29,281 bases of DNA, from positions 1 through 29,281 of the forward strand of contig DVJA01000059.1 of NCBI GenBank assembly GCA_018710885.1. Reading direction: 5' to 3'. Made by a program: the position numbers and the translations under genes. Source of the DNA: Scatomorpha merdigallinarum (GTDB taxonomy: Bacteria > Bacillota > Clostridia > Oscillospirales > Oscillospiraceae). How positions within the stretch are numbered: the first letter of the stretch is position 1; each line of letters opens with the position of its first letter. Under the pieces are notes generated by a model. The model made no database searches, was not told the DNA's origin, and saw only the letters and a list, made by a program, of their open reading frames with translations. Positions 1-7,877 of the stretch are shown here, piece after piece.

Positions 1-1
1 G

Positions 2-964
2 GGCGAAACAAATGACAACTATGAGATTGTCACAGGCGGTAATAACAGCGGGGCCGCGTCAATTGCCGGCTATACAAACACTTTCCTGCGCAGTATACCG
101 CAGGTGTTCGACGTATACATGGACGAGATAAGGCCGGACATGGCCGCGCAGTATTACACCCAGCGCAAGGCGTACATTGAAGAGGTCATGACCTTGAACT
201 ACGGCCCGGCGGCGGCCGAGGCCGCGCTCAGGCTAGACGAGAACACCACCGAGCCCTTCTATTACGAATTCGGCTTCGGCACGGGCAGCGACATAGCGTC
301 CACGCTCCCGGTCAGTCTCTTCGCCGTCGCCATTGTGTGCTCTATCATCTGCGCGCCGGTGTTCGCCTCCGACTACTCGACGGGTGCGGACGACATACAG
401 CGCTGCACGCGATACGGATGCAAACGGCTCGGCAAAGCAAAGCTGCTCGTGTCCATGACGCTGAGCACAATTCTGTATCTAGTCTGTACCGCCGTGTTTG
501 TGGCGCTGACGCTCGCGGTGTACGGGGACGACAAGACCTCGGCGCAGCTCGCGCTGGACGCGCTGGTGCTGATTGACATAGACATGAACGGTGTGCTCGT
601 GCTCACGCTGGTTGCGGGCTTCCTGAGCGTGCTGGCCATGACGGCCTTCACCCTCTGGCTCTCCGCGCGAATGAGGAGCAGCGTTGCCGTGCTGGCTATA
701 GCCCTCGCGGTCGCCATGACGCCGACCTTCCTGGTCATCCTCCTGCGCGAGGCCGCCCTCGGCGACTGGCTGCGGCTCCTGCTGCCCAGCGGCGGCCTCG
801 GCCTCGGCACGGGCATGTTCGTGGACATACAGATTGGCGAATTCCTCACCATCGGTTCGTTTGCCATATGGACGCCCTTTGTCATGCTCGCCGCGCCGGC
901 TATAGAGACGCCCTTGTTCGCGCTGCTGGCAAAGCGCGCGTATGTGCGCCATGAGTGCGCGTGA
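2..964 (+). CDS. ABC-2-type membrane permease-like protein, 5' truncated
   Basis: The reading frame is open from base 2, so the gene begins upstream of the window and its true start is not visible. About 320 C-terminal residues are present. An extracytoplasmic-looking stretch with the motif EPFYYEFGFG is followed by about five hydrophobic segments, among them one around SLFAVAIVCSIICAPVF and a C-terminal one around FAIWTPFVMLAAPAIETP. This layout resembles ABC-2-type permease subunits, which pair with a separate ATPase; the ATPase would have to lie upstream of the window. It is a clear paralogue of the next gene, sharing EPFYxEYGFG-like, WLRLLLPxGG and IGSFAIWTPFVML blocks. The TGA stop at 962-964 lies about 20 bases before the next start, so the two are probably co-transcribed. 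The exported substrate is unknown. Confidence 0.75.
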   Translation, partial: GETNDNYEIVTGGNNSGAASIAGYTNTFLRSIPQVFDVYMDEIRPDMAAQYYTQRKAYIEEVMTLNYGPAAAEAALRLDENTTEPFYYEFGFGTGSDIASTLPVSLFAVAIVCSIICAPVFASDYSTGADDIQRCTRYGCKRLGKAKLLVSMTLSTILYLVCTAVFVALTLAVYGDDKTSAQLALDALVLIDIDMNGVLVLTLVAGFLSVLAMTAFTLWLSARMRSSVAVLAIALAVAMTPTFLVILLREAALGDWLRLLLPSGGLGLGTGMFVDIQIGEFLTIGSFAIWTPFVMLAAPAIETPLFALLAKRAYVRHECA

Positions 965-984
965 GGGGACGGAGGAGGTGCGCC

Positions 985-2145
985 ATGTTCCGGCTTGAAA
1001 TAAAGAGGCTGCTCAAGACGCGCTCGACCATAGTTCTGGCGGCGCTGGCCCTGGCGGCGAGCGTGTTTTTTGCAGTCAACTTTGTACTTGACGACGGCAA
1101 AAGCGTAGAATCCCGTGCTTACTTGCCCTATACGAACGGACTTGAGGCTATCGCTTACCTCAAAGGCATATTTGAGGATATGGGCGGCTATGTGACACCC
1201 GAGCGCATTGAAGAGATGAGCCGCTTCTGCGACGAAGCGCTGAGTACATATCAGTCATTTGACGCTATGCCGGAAGATGTGTTCGACAGATATGTTGCAA
1301 ATATGGAGGTATTGTCCCGCGTCTCTTACGGTGACAGCGATTACTACCAGCGCCGTAACGAGAGCATAGAGTACACTGCGTCACAGGTTCCGAACGAAGC
1401 CGTTGCTGAGGCCGCCGCTGAGCTCAATTCGCACGTTGACGAGCCGTTTTACTGGGAATACGGCTTTGGCTCGAGCGACGTGGGGCAAACCTGGAATATT
1501 TGCCTGTTTGTGCTCTGCCTTATCGCTACAGTGATTGCCGCACCTGTATTTTCCCAGGCTTATGCCACAGGTGAAGACGGCATACTGCGCTGCTCAAAAT
1601 ATGGCCGCGGCAGGCTGGCGCGTACGAAAATTCTGGCAGTGTACTCTTTTTGCACTGCGCTGTTCTTGATATGCGCCGCCGTATTTTCAGGTATATTGCT
1701 GCTGGCATTCGGTCCGGACCGCAGCTCTGCCCAGCTCAAAATCAGCCAGCATGTGCTGATAAACCTGAACATGAATGAGGCGCTGGCTCTGTTTATCCTA
1801 TCCGGGCTGCTGACGATGCTGGCGAGTATATCGCTGACCATGTGGCTCTCGTCTATGCAGGCCAACACTGTGATGGTGCTCGTAATCTCCGCAGCCGCAC
1901 TGGCGCTGCCGATGTTTGCAGACCACTACTTGGACTATCCTGTGGCCGACTGGGTACGCCTCCTGCTGCCGGGCGGCGGTACGGGGTTGCAGAACGGCAT
2001 GTACTACGAACTGTCAAATCTCAGGTTCCTCGCCATCGGTTCGTTTGCCATCTGGACGCCGTTTGTCATGCTTGCTGTGCCGGTTGTAGAGACGCCCGTG
2101 TTCGCGCTGCTGACCCGACAGACGTATATAAAGCACGAAGCTTAA
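985..2145 (+). CDS. ABC-2-type membrane permease-like protein (paralogue of the preceding gene)
   Basis: A 386-residue membrane protein. I chose the ATG at 985 because GGAGGAGGTG lies just upstream at 971-980; an in-frame GTG at 955 would overlap the previous gene and has no such site. Topology: one N-terminal membrane segment (about residues 17-37, after a basic start MFRLEIKRLLKTR), an extracytoplasmic region of about 140 residues rich in acidic and aromatic residues, then about five membrane segments ending in KHEA. This 1+5 arrangement is typical of ABC-2-family permeases such as lantibiotic-immunity or multidrug exporters, but the substrate cannot be assigned. It is homologous to the upstream gene throughout, with near-identical DNA in the last hydrophobic block, indicating tandem duplication. 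No ATPase gene follows; the downstream neighbour is a spore protein. Confidence 0.75.
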   Translation: MFRLEIKRLLKTRSTIVLAALALAASVFFAVNFVLDDGKSVESRAYLPYTNGLEAIAYLKGIFEDMGGYVTPERIEEMSRFCDEALSTYQSFDAMPEDVFDRYVANMEVLSRVSYGDSDYYQRRNESIEYTASQVPNEAVAEAAAELNSHVDEPFYWEYGFGSSDVGQTWNICLFVLCLIATVIAAPVFSQAYATGEDGILRCSKYGRGRLARTKILAVYSFCTALFLICAAVFSGILLLAFGPDRSSAQLKISQHVLINLNMNEALALFILSGLLTMLASISLTMWLSSMQANTVMVLVISAAALALPMFADHYLDYPVADWVRLLLPGGGTGLQNGMYYELSNLRFLAIGSFAIWTPFVMLAVPVVETPVFALLTRQTYIKHEA

Positions 2146-2339
2146 AACTATACACAAAAGTTAATTTATAGTATAACTTGTAATAAAGCTGCAACTGTGC
2201 TGCAATGAAACCCACTCAATGCACGCCAAAATGGGCACAGGCAAAAACTGCATTGAACTTAATAGAATATAACGCATTCCTCCGGCAACAATAGCTTCGG
2301 GACAAATCCCAAAGAAGAAAAGCAAAGGAGATGCGACAA

Positions 2340-2540
2340 ATGTCCAGCAAGTCCAGCAACAGCCTGGTAAACCCGAATGCCCGCGAGGCAATGAACCGCT
2401 TCAAAATGGAAGCTGCCGGCGAAGTCGGCGTAAATCTGAAGCAGGGCTACAATGGCGACCTCACCAGCCGCCAGGCCGGTTCCGTCGGCGGCCAGATGGT
2501 CAAGAAGATGATCGAGGCCTACGAGAACGGCATGAAGTAA
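2340..2540 (+). CDS. alpha/beta-type small acid-soluble spore protein (SASP)
   Basis: A 66-residue DNA-binding spore protein that coats and protects DNA in the dormant spore core. The family blocks are plain: NPNAREAMNRFKMEAAGEVG, which contains the Glu-rich region cut by the germination protease GPR, and GYNGDLTSRQAGSVGGQMVK near the C-terminus. The ATG at 2340 is preferred because AAAGGAG at 2324-2330 is nine bases upstream; the in-frame ATG at 2331 abuts that site. The length fits the family (about 60-75 residues). It is a single-gene unit followed at once by a terminator. I could not recognise a convincing sigma-G or sigma-F promoter in 2146-2330. This gene is the main evidence that the organism forms endospores. 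Confidence 0.95.
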   Translation: MSSKSSNSLVNPNAREAMNRFKMEAAGEVGVNLKQGYNGDLTSRQAGSVGGQMVKKMIEAYENGMK

Positions 2541-2565
2541 AGAATATTATTTCATTTACTGCGCG

Positions 2566-2593
2566 AAAAAGCCGCCCATTGGGCGGCTTTTTT
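2566..2593. terminator. bidirectional intrinsic terminator
   Basis: Perfect 7-bp GC stem (GCCGCCC/GGGCGGC) with a 3-base loop ATT, flanked by A5 on the left and T6 on the right. It can terminate the spore-protein gene on the plus strand and the seven-gene peptide operon on the minus strand, whose last gene ends at 2607. Confidence 0.9.
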
Positions 2594-2606
2594 GTACTTA
2601 AGTAGA

Positions 2607-3638
2607 TCAGTTGAGTTTGGGCATGAGCTCTACGAGCTCGGGGAGGACTATCTGTCCCTTGTCCATTATCTGCACGCCGTCGAGCCAGACGGAGCTGTTC
2701 AGGCAGATGCCGTCGGTGTGGCTCACGGCGTCCTGGCCGTGAGGAGGAGCGTCTATGTCGCTGACATAGCCGATGCCCCACTCGGTGGAGCCCCAGACGC
2801 GCTCGTCCTCGACTATGTTGCCGGTCAGCTTTGCGCCGGGGTTGAAGCCATAGGCGATATGCGCCATCTTGAGCATGCCGGGGTCGTTAAAGCTGCGCAG
2901 GTAGCGCTCATATTCGGCAGCTTCCTCGCCGCCTTCGACGCGCTCGATGATACCGTCCTTGACTATGAGACGGATGGGCTCCTTGGGGGAGTGGCCGAAG
3001 GGGGGAGTGACAGAGCCGTCAAACACGATGGTGCCGTTTATGGAGCCAAAGCGCGGCACGACATTCAACTGGCCAGTGAGCATGTGTATAGCCGGGAAGG
3101 AGGCGTCGCCGCAGTCGCAGGCCACGTAGTGCACCGGGTCTATCTCGAAGCTGACGTCGCAGCCAGCAGGGGTGGTGACGTGCATGGTCTTGGCGTTCCT
3201 GGTGAGCTCGGCCACACGGCGCATAAAAACCTGGAGCTGAGGCGTCTCCACGTGGCCTATGGTGCGGATCATGAGGTCCTCGTTGAAATCGACGAGGCAC
3301 ATGTAGCGCAGCTTCTTGTTGACCTGGGAGGCTCTCTCAAAGGGAGTGGAGTAGAGCAGCCACTGGTGGTTGAACTCTATCCACACGTCGCAGACGCTAA
3401 GCGCGGCGGTCAGAGGCTCAATGGGCAGGTCGGGATCGGCGGCCTTGCCGACGGAGCGCGGAGTGGGGACCGTGGCGATCATCACAGTCGCGCCGGCCTC
3501 CTTGACGCTGTCGGCCACGGTGCGCAGGACGTTCTCGTTGGAGTCGTAGTCCGCGGTCAGCACGACGCTCTCGCCGGGCTTGACTACGAAAATTTCGTTT
3601 ACGAGTTTGTCCGCGGCGATTTGCAGCTCAGTTTTCAT
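2607..3638 (-). CDS. M29 aminopeptidase / NicX-like metalloenzyme
   Basis: A 343-residue cytoplasmic protein. The start at 3638 (MKTELQIAADK) is chosen because GGAGGG lies 6-7 bases upstream; a longer start at 3653 would place that site inside the gene. The fold family is that of M29 (leucyl) aminopeptidases and the related iron-dependent 2,5-dihydroxypyridine dioxygenase NicX. Visible hallmarks are AHIAYGFNPGA (H260), EDERVWGSTEWGIG and SHTDGI (H307, D309). From family knowledge, NicX uses a His plus an His-X-Asp pair for iron, whereas M29 peptidases use Glu at the first position; here it is His. The peptidase name is therefore uncertain. It is the last gene of the peptide-import operon, 25 bases after the dipeptidase stop, followed by a terminator. 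Confidence 0.75.
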   Translation of the reverse strand: MKTELQIAADKLVNEIFVVKPGESVVLTADYDSNENVLRTVADSVKEAGATVMIATVPTPRSVGKAADPDLPIEPLTAALSVCDVWIEFNHQWLLYSTPFERASQVNKKLRYMCLVDFNEDLMIRTIGHVETPQLQVFMRRVAELTRNAKTMHVTTPAGCDVSFEIDPVHYVACDCGDASFPAIHMLTGQLNVVPRFGSINGTIVFDGSVTPPFGHSPKEPIRLIVKDGIIERVEGGEEAAEYERYLRSFNDPGMLKMAHIAYGFNPGAKLTGNIVEDERVWGSTEWGIGYVSDIDAPPHGQDAVSHTDGICLNSSVWLDGVQIMDKGQIVLPELVELMPKLN

Positions 3639-3662
3639 TTTGTTACCCTCCATTTTTGCGAT

Positions 3663-4937
3663 TTATAAGTTTGCCAGCCTCTCTATGGCCTGGCGGTATA
3701 TTTCCTTTGCAGCGAACAGGTCTTCGATGAGTATGTACTCATCGCGCTGGTGCTCTGTGCACTCGCGGCCCGGACGCATGGGCCCGTAGGCCACTATGCC
3801 GGGCATGGCGCGGGCATAAGTGCCGCCGCCTATGACTGTGGGCTCACTCATGTCGCCGGTAACCGTGCGATAGACATCCAGAAGGGCCTTTATCACGGGG
3901 CCTTCCTTGTCCATATATACGCCCGCCAAGTCGTCCGTGCACTCAAGAGACATGCCATATTCTTTGCAGAGGCGCTTTAGCGACGCTTCAACGTCAGAGC
4001 GGGTGTAAGAGACAGGGTTGCGTATATCGAGAGTCAGTACGATATTTCTACCCTCGACGCGCACTAGGCCGGAGTTTACAGTGAGCTTGCCGCTCTGCTC
4101 GTCGGCGAGGCCGCAGCCGAGCTTACCGCCGTGGTAGTCGTCCAGCAGGTGCTTGGCGTAAAAGTCTGTAAACTTGCCATGCACGCCGCGCTCGAGCAGC
4201 GTTTCAACGAGCTTGTCTATGGCGTTCACGCCCTTCTCGGGGGTGCTGGCGTGTGCGCTGCGGCCCTGGGCCGCGAGCTCCTGACGGCCGCCATTGGCGT
4301 CAAGATAGACACAGCGTGCCCATTCAGGGACAACGTTGCTGGCCTCGCCGCCTTCGATGGACACAAGGCCGCTGCCCTCGAGGGGCATGGTCAGGCGAAA
4401 CTCCAATATGCCCTTCTCGCCGTATATGGCGGGGAAGTCCGCGTCAGGGGTAAAGCCGTAGGCCACATGCTCCTCGTGCTCGAGGTAGTAGTTCATGTCG
4501 CCCCAGTCGCCGTCCTCTTCGCACTGGCCGAAGATGAGGCGCACACGGCGTTTTAGGGCAGTGCCGGCGTCCTGAAGCTCCTTCATGGCGAAGAGCGCGG
4601 CCAGAGTGGGCCCCTTGTCGTCCACGACGCCTCGGCCGTAAATCCGGTCTCCGGCTATTTCACCGCGCTTGTCATGAGCCCAGCCGTCACCGGCGGGGAC
4701 TACGTCGAGGTGGCCTAGTATGCCGACTATCTCGTCGCCCTGACCTATCTCGGCCCAGGCCACGCGGCCGGAGCGGTTTACAGTGCGTATTCCCAGCCTG
4801 GTGCAGAGCTCCATGACATACTCCAGCGCCTTTGCGGGGCCGGTACCGTAAGGGGCGGCGTCGCTGACTTCCGTGAGGGCGACGCTGTCGATGGCGGTAA
4901 GGCCCAGCAGGGCGTCTATAAGCTGTTGATTCTCCAT
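3663..4937 (-). CDS. M20-family dipeptidase, PepV/Sapep-like
   Basis: A 424-residue zinc metallopeptidase of the M20 family, most like the PepV/Sapep dipeptidases that hydrolyse dipeptides in the cytoplasm. All expected motifs are present: GHLDVVPAGDGW (His76, Asp78), GRGVVDDKGP with the bridging Asp, GQCEEDGDWGD with the catalytic Glu pair (140-141), TPDADFP, and TEHQRDEY near the C-terminus carrying the last His ligand. PepV is about 470 residues, so this is a slightly short but complete member. The start is supported by AGAGG upstream. It lies 11 bases after the DUF917 stop. Downstream of a peptide importer, hydrolysis of imported di- or oligopeptides is the natural inference; the exact substrate is not shown. 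Confidence 0.85.
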   Translation of the reverse strand: MENQQLIDALLGLTAIDSVALTEVSDAAPYGTGPAKALEYVMELCTRLGIRTVNRSGRVAWAEIGQGDEIVGILGHLDVVPAGDGWAHDKRGEIAGDRIYGRGVVDDKGPTLAALFAMKELQDAGTALKRRVRLIFGQCEEDGDWGDMNYYLEHEEHVAYGFTPDADFPAIYGEKGILEFRLTMPLEGSGLVSIEGGEASNVVPEWARCVYLDANGGRQELAAQGRSAHASTPEKGVNAIDKLVETLLERGVHGKFTDFYAKHLLDDYHGGKLGCGLADEQSGKLTVNSGLVRVEGRNIVLTLDIRNPVSYTRSDVEASLKRLCKEYGMSLECTDDLAGVYMDKEGPVIKALLDVYRTVTGDMSEPTVIGGGTYARAMPGIVAYGPMRPGRECTEHQRDEYILIEDLFAAKEIYRQAIERLANL

Positions 4938-4948
4938 TTGCGACCTCT

Positions 4949-6046
4949 TTAGCAGTAGGGGGTGTATTCGACGTCATAGCCGAAGCTCTTGGGGCCAAAG
5001 ACCTCAAGTCCGCGCTCTGTTTTCCAATCTTCCGGGGCGGGGAGAGCGGTAACTGCAACGTGCTCGCCGACAGTGGCGTAGGGGTTGAGCTGGGGCAGAG
5101 CTTCATCCAGATTGAAGACGCAGATGAGGTCAGGGACAGTGACGAAGTACTCGCCGTCGAGCCAGCTTATGATGTTCTCGTTCTGGTACCAGATGTGCAG
5201 GCTGTGCCCGGCGTACTCGCCAGTACCCTCTATGACGGTGTCGCCCCAGGTATAGCCGTCGCGGGTCTCGAAGCTGCTCTCGGTGACGGTACCGGCAAAC
5301 ATCATGCGGCCCTTGCCGGCCTCGGTGACGGCTTTTACATAGTCCTCTCCGGCGGCCTTGGCGCTGCGGTAGGCGTGGCCAATGGCCTCGGCATAGCTTA
5401 TGGCGCCGCGTATGACGCTGTTGCCAATGACTTCGGCGGTGTTGACGTGGTCCATGACGGCGATGGTGTTCTGGCTCACGACGGCCAGAGCTCGGACCAT
5501 GTCCTCACCGCGCTCGTCGTCGAACACGTTGGTAAAGACCGCACCCTCGCCGAAGCGGTTCATGACGCTCATCGGGCACATGGGCACGCCGTGCAGGAAG
5601 TAGGTGGAGTGCTGCAGGGCGGGAACGCTGCGTCCGGCGGGGTCGCCGTCCATGATGGGCCTGCCGGTCATGGCGCCCACGTAGAGCGCTGTGGCGGTAT
5701 TGCCCGCTCCGAGCTCAGTGGAGATGACGGCGCTGACTTCGCGGCCCAGGAAGCGCTCAAGCTGGCGCATGCAGAGGATATAGAAGCTCTCGTCCGTCTC
5801 CTTGAGGCGGGCATACTTCTTTATTTCCTCTTCGGTGAGTGGGCTGATAGCGCCGCAGGCATAGGGGGTGCCGACTATGTCGTCGCTGTTCATCTCGGAA
5901 AAGTCCGCAAGCATGAACTCTTTGCCCAGCGAGAGGGCCTCGTCTATCTTTGCAAGCCCTTCCTCAAGGCTGCCGCCGCCGCCGGTGCCGAGTATGGCGC
6001 CGCCGTAGATTATATCCAGCAGGTTTTCACGTGTGAGTTTTCTCAT
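4949..6046 (-). CDS. DUF917 family protein (S-methyl-thiohydantoin desulfurase-like)
   Basis: A 365-residue protein with the N-terminal signature of DUF917: GGAILGTGGGGSLEEG at residues 15-30, followed by the ACGAISPL region and ELGAGNTATALYVGAMTGRPIMDGDPAGRSVP. The family is also described in domain databases as S-Me-THD (S-methyl thiohydantoin desulfurase) and is often found beside hydantoinase/oxoprolinase-type genes, so action on a cyclic amide-like compound is possible but unproven here. No signal peptide is visible, so it is cytoplasmic. The ATG at 6046 has GAGGAG six bases upstream and follows the ATPase stop by 12 bases, so the genes are co-transcribed. A DUF917 protein between an oligopeptide importer and peptidases suggests that the imported compound is a modified or cyclic peptide derivative; that is inference. 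Confidence 0.8.
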   Translation of the reverse strand: MRKLTRENLLDIIYGGAILGTGGGGSLEEGLAKIDEALSLGKEFMLADFSEMNSDDIVGTPYACGAISPLTEEEIKKYARLKETDESFYILCMRQLERFLGREVSAVISTELGAGNTATALYVGAMTGRPIMDGDPAGRSVPALQHSTYFLHGVPMCPMSVMNRFGEGAVFTNVFDDERGEDMVRALAVVSQNTIAVMDHVNTAEVIGNSVIRGAISYAEAIGHAYRSAKAAGEDYVKAVTEAGKGRMMFAGTVTESSFETRDGYTWGDTVIEGTGEYAGHSLHIWYQNENIISWLDGEYFVTVPDLICVFNLDEALPQLNPYATVGEHVAVTALPAPEDWKTERGLEVFGPKSFGYDVEYTPYC

Positions 6047-6058
6047 ATTATTCTCCTC

Positions 6059-7867
6059 TTATTTGGCTTCAAGTTCCGTGGCCAGCTCATGTACCCTGTG
6101 GCAGCAGACGATGTGGCCGTTGCCCAGATCGGTGGGGTCGGGGAAACACTCGGAGCATTTCTCGCAGGCGTAAGAACAGCGCTGATGGAAGGCGCAGCCC
6201 GGGGGCGGGTTTATCGGGCTGGGTATCTGGCCCTCAAGCGTTTTGAGGCTGTCCATGCCGTGCTTGTCCAGCGTGGGTATGGAATCGAAAAGCGCCTTGG
6301 TATAGGGATGGCGTGGATGATTGAAAATCTCGTCAGCCGGTCCTATCTCGACAATTTTGCCGAGGTACATGATGGCTATCCTGTCAGCCAGAGCGTGGAC
6401 GACGCCCAGGTCGTGACTTATGAGTATGTTAGTGAGCTGGAAGCGCTTGCGCAGATTCTGTATCAGCTCGAGTATCTGTGCCTGGCTGAACACGTCAATG
6501 GAGCTCGTGGGCTCGTCGAGCACGACCAGCTTCGGGTTGGAGGCCAGGGAACGTGCGATAGCTATACGCTGGCGCTGGCCGCCTGAAAACTCATGCGGGT
6601 ACTTGTAGCAGGCGTCGGCGTCGATGCCGACCATCTCAAGCAGTTCCTTGACGCGCTCAAGCCGCTGGGCCTCATTGAACTTTTCATAGACGTCAAGCGG
6701 CTCGGCCACGATGTCCTTTATCAGCCAGCGCGGGTTGAGAGACCAGTACGGGTCCTGGAAGACTATTTGTACGTTTTTGCGGAAGGCGTGGTCGCCCTTA
6801 GCGGCCTCTGCGAAAACGTCTACTCCTTCGAAAAAGACCTTGCCGTCAGTGGGCTCAAAGAGGTTGAGTATTGTGTTGACAAGGGTGCTCTTGCCGCAGC
6901 CGCTCTCACCGACGATGCCGAGAACCTCACCGCGATTGAGTGAGAAGCTCACGTCGTCAACGGCCTTTAGCGTTAGGTGTTTCTGGTGGCGCAGATCGTC
7001 GTTTATGTCGAAGTATTTCTTCAAATGCTCGACACGCAGCAGCTCATCGCCGCGCTCAAGGCTCTTGTGCTCGTGATGTCCGGTGCGCACAGCATCTATG
7101 AGCACGCGGGTGTACTCTTCACGCGGGTTGTCTATCAGCCGGGCCGTGGTGTTCTCCTCAATGATTCTGCCGCCATAGAGTATGCCGACGCGGTCACAGA
7201 ACGCGGAAACAAGGCTCATGTTATTGGCGATGAAGAGAACGGTCATGCCGTGCTTGAGCTGGATTTCCTTGAGCAGCTTGAGCACGCTGGCCTGGATGGT
7301 GACGTCGAGGTTACGTGTGGGTTCGTCGGCTATGAGGAACTCAGCGCCGCAGGCAAGGGCCAGAGCGATAATGACCCTCTGACGCTGGCCGCCGGAGAGC
7401 TGGTGGGGATACTTGGACATGACGCTTTCGGCGTCGGCCAGCTTGACCTCTTCCAGCAGTTCGACAGCGCGGCGGCGTACGTCCTTTTTGCTCATACCCT
7501 TGTTGTGCTCGTGAAGCACGTCAGACATGATAGTGCCGACGCGGAACACGGGGTTGAGGCAGCTCATAGGGTCCTGGAATATCATGGCGATCTTGCGGCC
7601 ACGGATATTGCGGCGCATCTGCTTCGGGGAGAAGGAGAGCAGGTTCTCTCCGTCCAGCAGGACCTCTCCGGACTCAATCTTACCGGGAGGGCAGCGCAGC
7701 AGCTGCTGTATAGCCAGAGCCAGAACCGTTTTGCCCTGGCCGGACTCGCCTATTAGCCCGTAGGTCTCGCCCTTCTCTATGGACAGGTGCTCTATGTCGA
7801 GCACGGTTTTTACGCCTTCAAAGGAGCGGTGGGTTATTTTTAGGTTGTTAATTTCAAAGTATGCCAT
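6059..7867 (-). CDS. peptide ABC transporter, fused double ATPase (DppD-DppF/GsiA-like)
   Basis: A 602-residue protein with two nucleotide-binding domains, powering the import complex. Domain 1: Walker A GESGQGKT (41-48), signature LSGGQRQR, Walker B LIADEPT. Domain 2: Walker A GESGCGKST, signature FSGGQRQR, Walker B LVVLDEPT, H-loop ISHDLGVV. A Cys-rich oligopeptide-transporter tail (GCAFHQRCSYACEKC) follows domain 2 at the C-terminus. The H-loop of domain 1 reads FIANNMSLV where FITHDLxxV is normal, so its His is Asn215; this may make one ATP site non-canonical. I chose ATG 7867, with GAGGTG six bases upstream, over GTG 7876, which overlaps that site. Fused forms are known (GsiA, YejF); separate DppD and DppF are more usual in Firmicutes. 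It lies 10 bases after the permease stop. Confidence 0.9.
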   Translation of the reverse strand: MAYFEINNLKITHRSFEGVKTVLDIEHLSIEKGETYGLIGESGQGKTVLALAIQQLLRCPPGKIESGEVLLDGENLLSFSPKQMRRNIRGRKIAMIFQDPMSCLNPVFRVGTIMSDVLHEHNKGMSKKDVRRRAVELLEEVKLADAESVMSKYPHQLSGGQRQRVIIALALACGAEFLIADEPTRNLDVTIQASVLKLLKEIQLKHGMTVLFIANNMSLVSAFCDRVGILYGGRIIEENTTARLIDNPREEYTRVLIDAVRTGHHEHKSLERGDELLRVEHLKKYFDINDDLRHQKHLTLKAVDDVSFSLNRGEVLGIVGESGCGKSTLVNTILNLFEPTDGKVFFEGVDVFAEAAKGDHAFRKNVQIVFQDPYWSLNPRWLIKDIVAEPLDVYEKFNEAQRLERVKELLEMVGIDADACYKYPHEFSGGQRQRIAIARSLASNPKLVVLDEPTSSIDVFSQAQILELIQNLRKRFQLTNILISHDLGVVHALADRIAIMYLGKIVEIGPADEIFNHPRHPYTKALFDSIPTLDKHGMDSLKTLEGQIPSPINPPPGCAFHQRCSYACEKCSECFPDPTDLGNGHIVCCHRVHELATELEAK

Positions 7868-7877
7868 GTCCCGCACC

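Noticed and set aside
2146..2330. Possible sporulation sigma promoter upstream of the SASP gene
   Set aside because: Several AT-rich stretches look vaguely suitable, but none matches both boxes of a sigma-G or sigma-F promoter at correct spacing.
5060..6586. Plus-strand open frame (508 codons) across DUF917 and the ATPase
   Set aside because: It spans two real minus-strand genes in antisense and has no domain or ribosome site.
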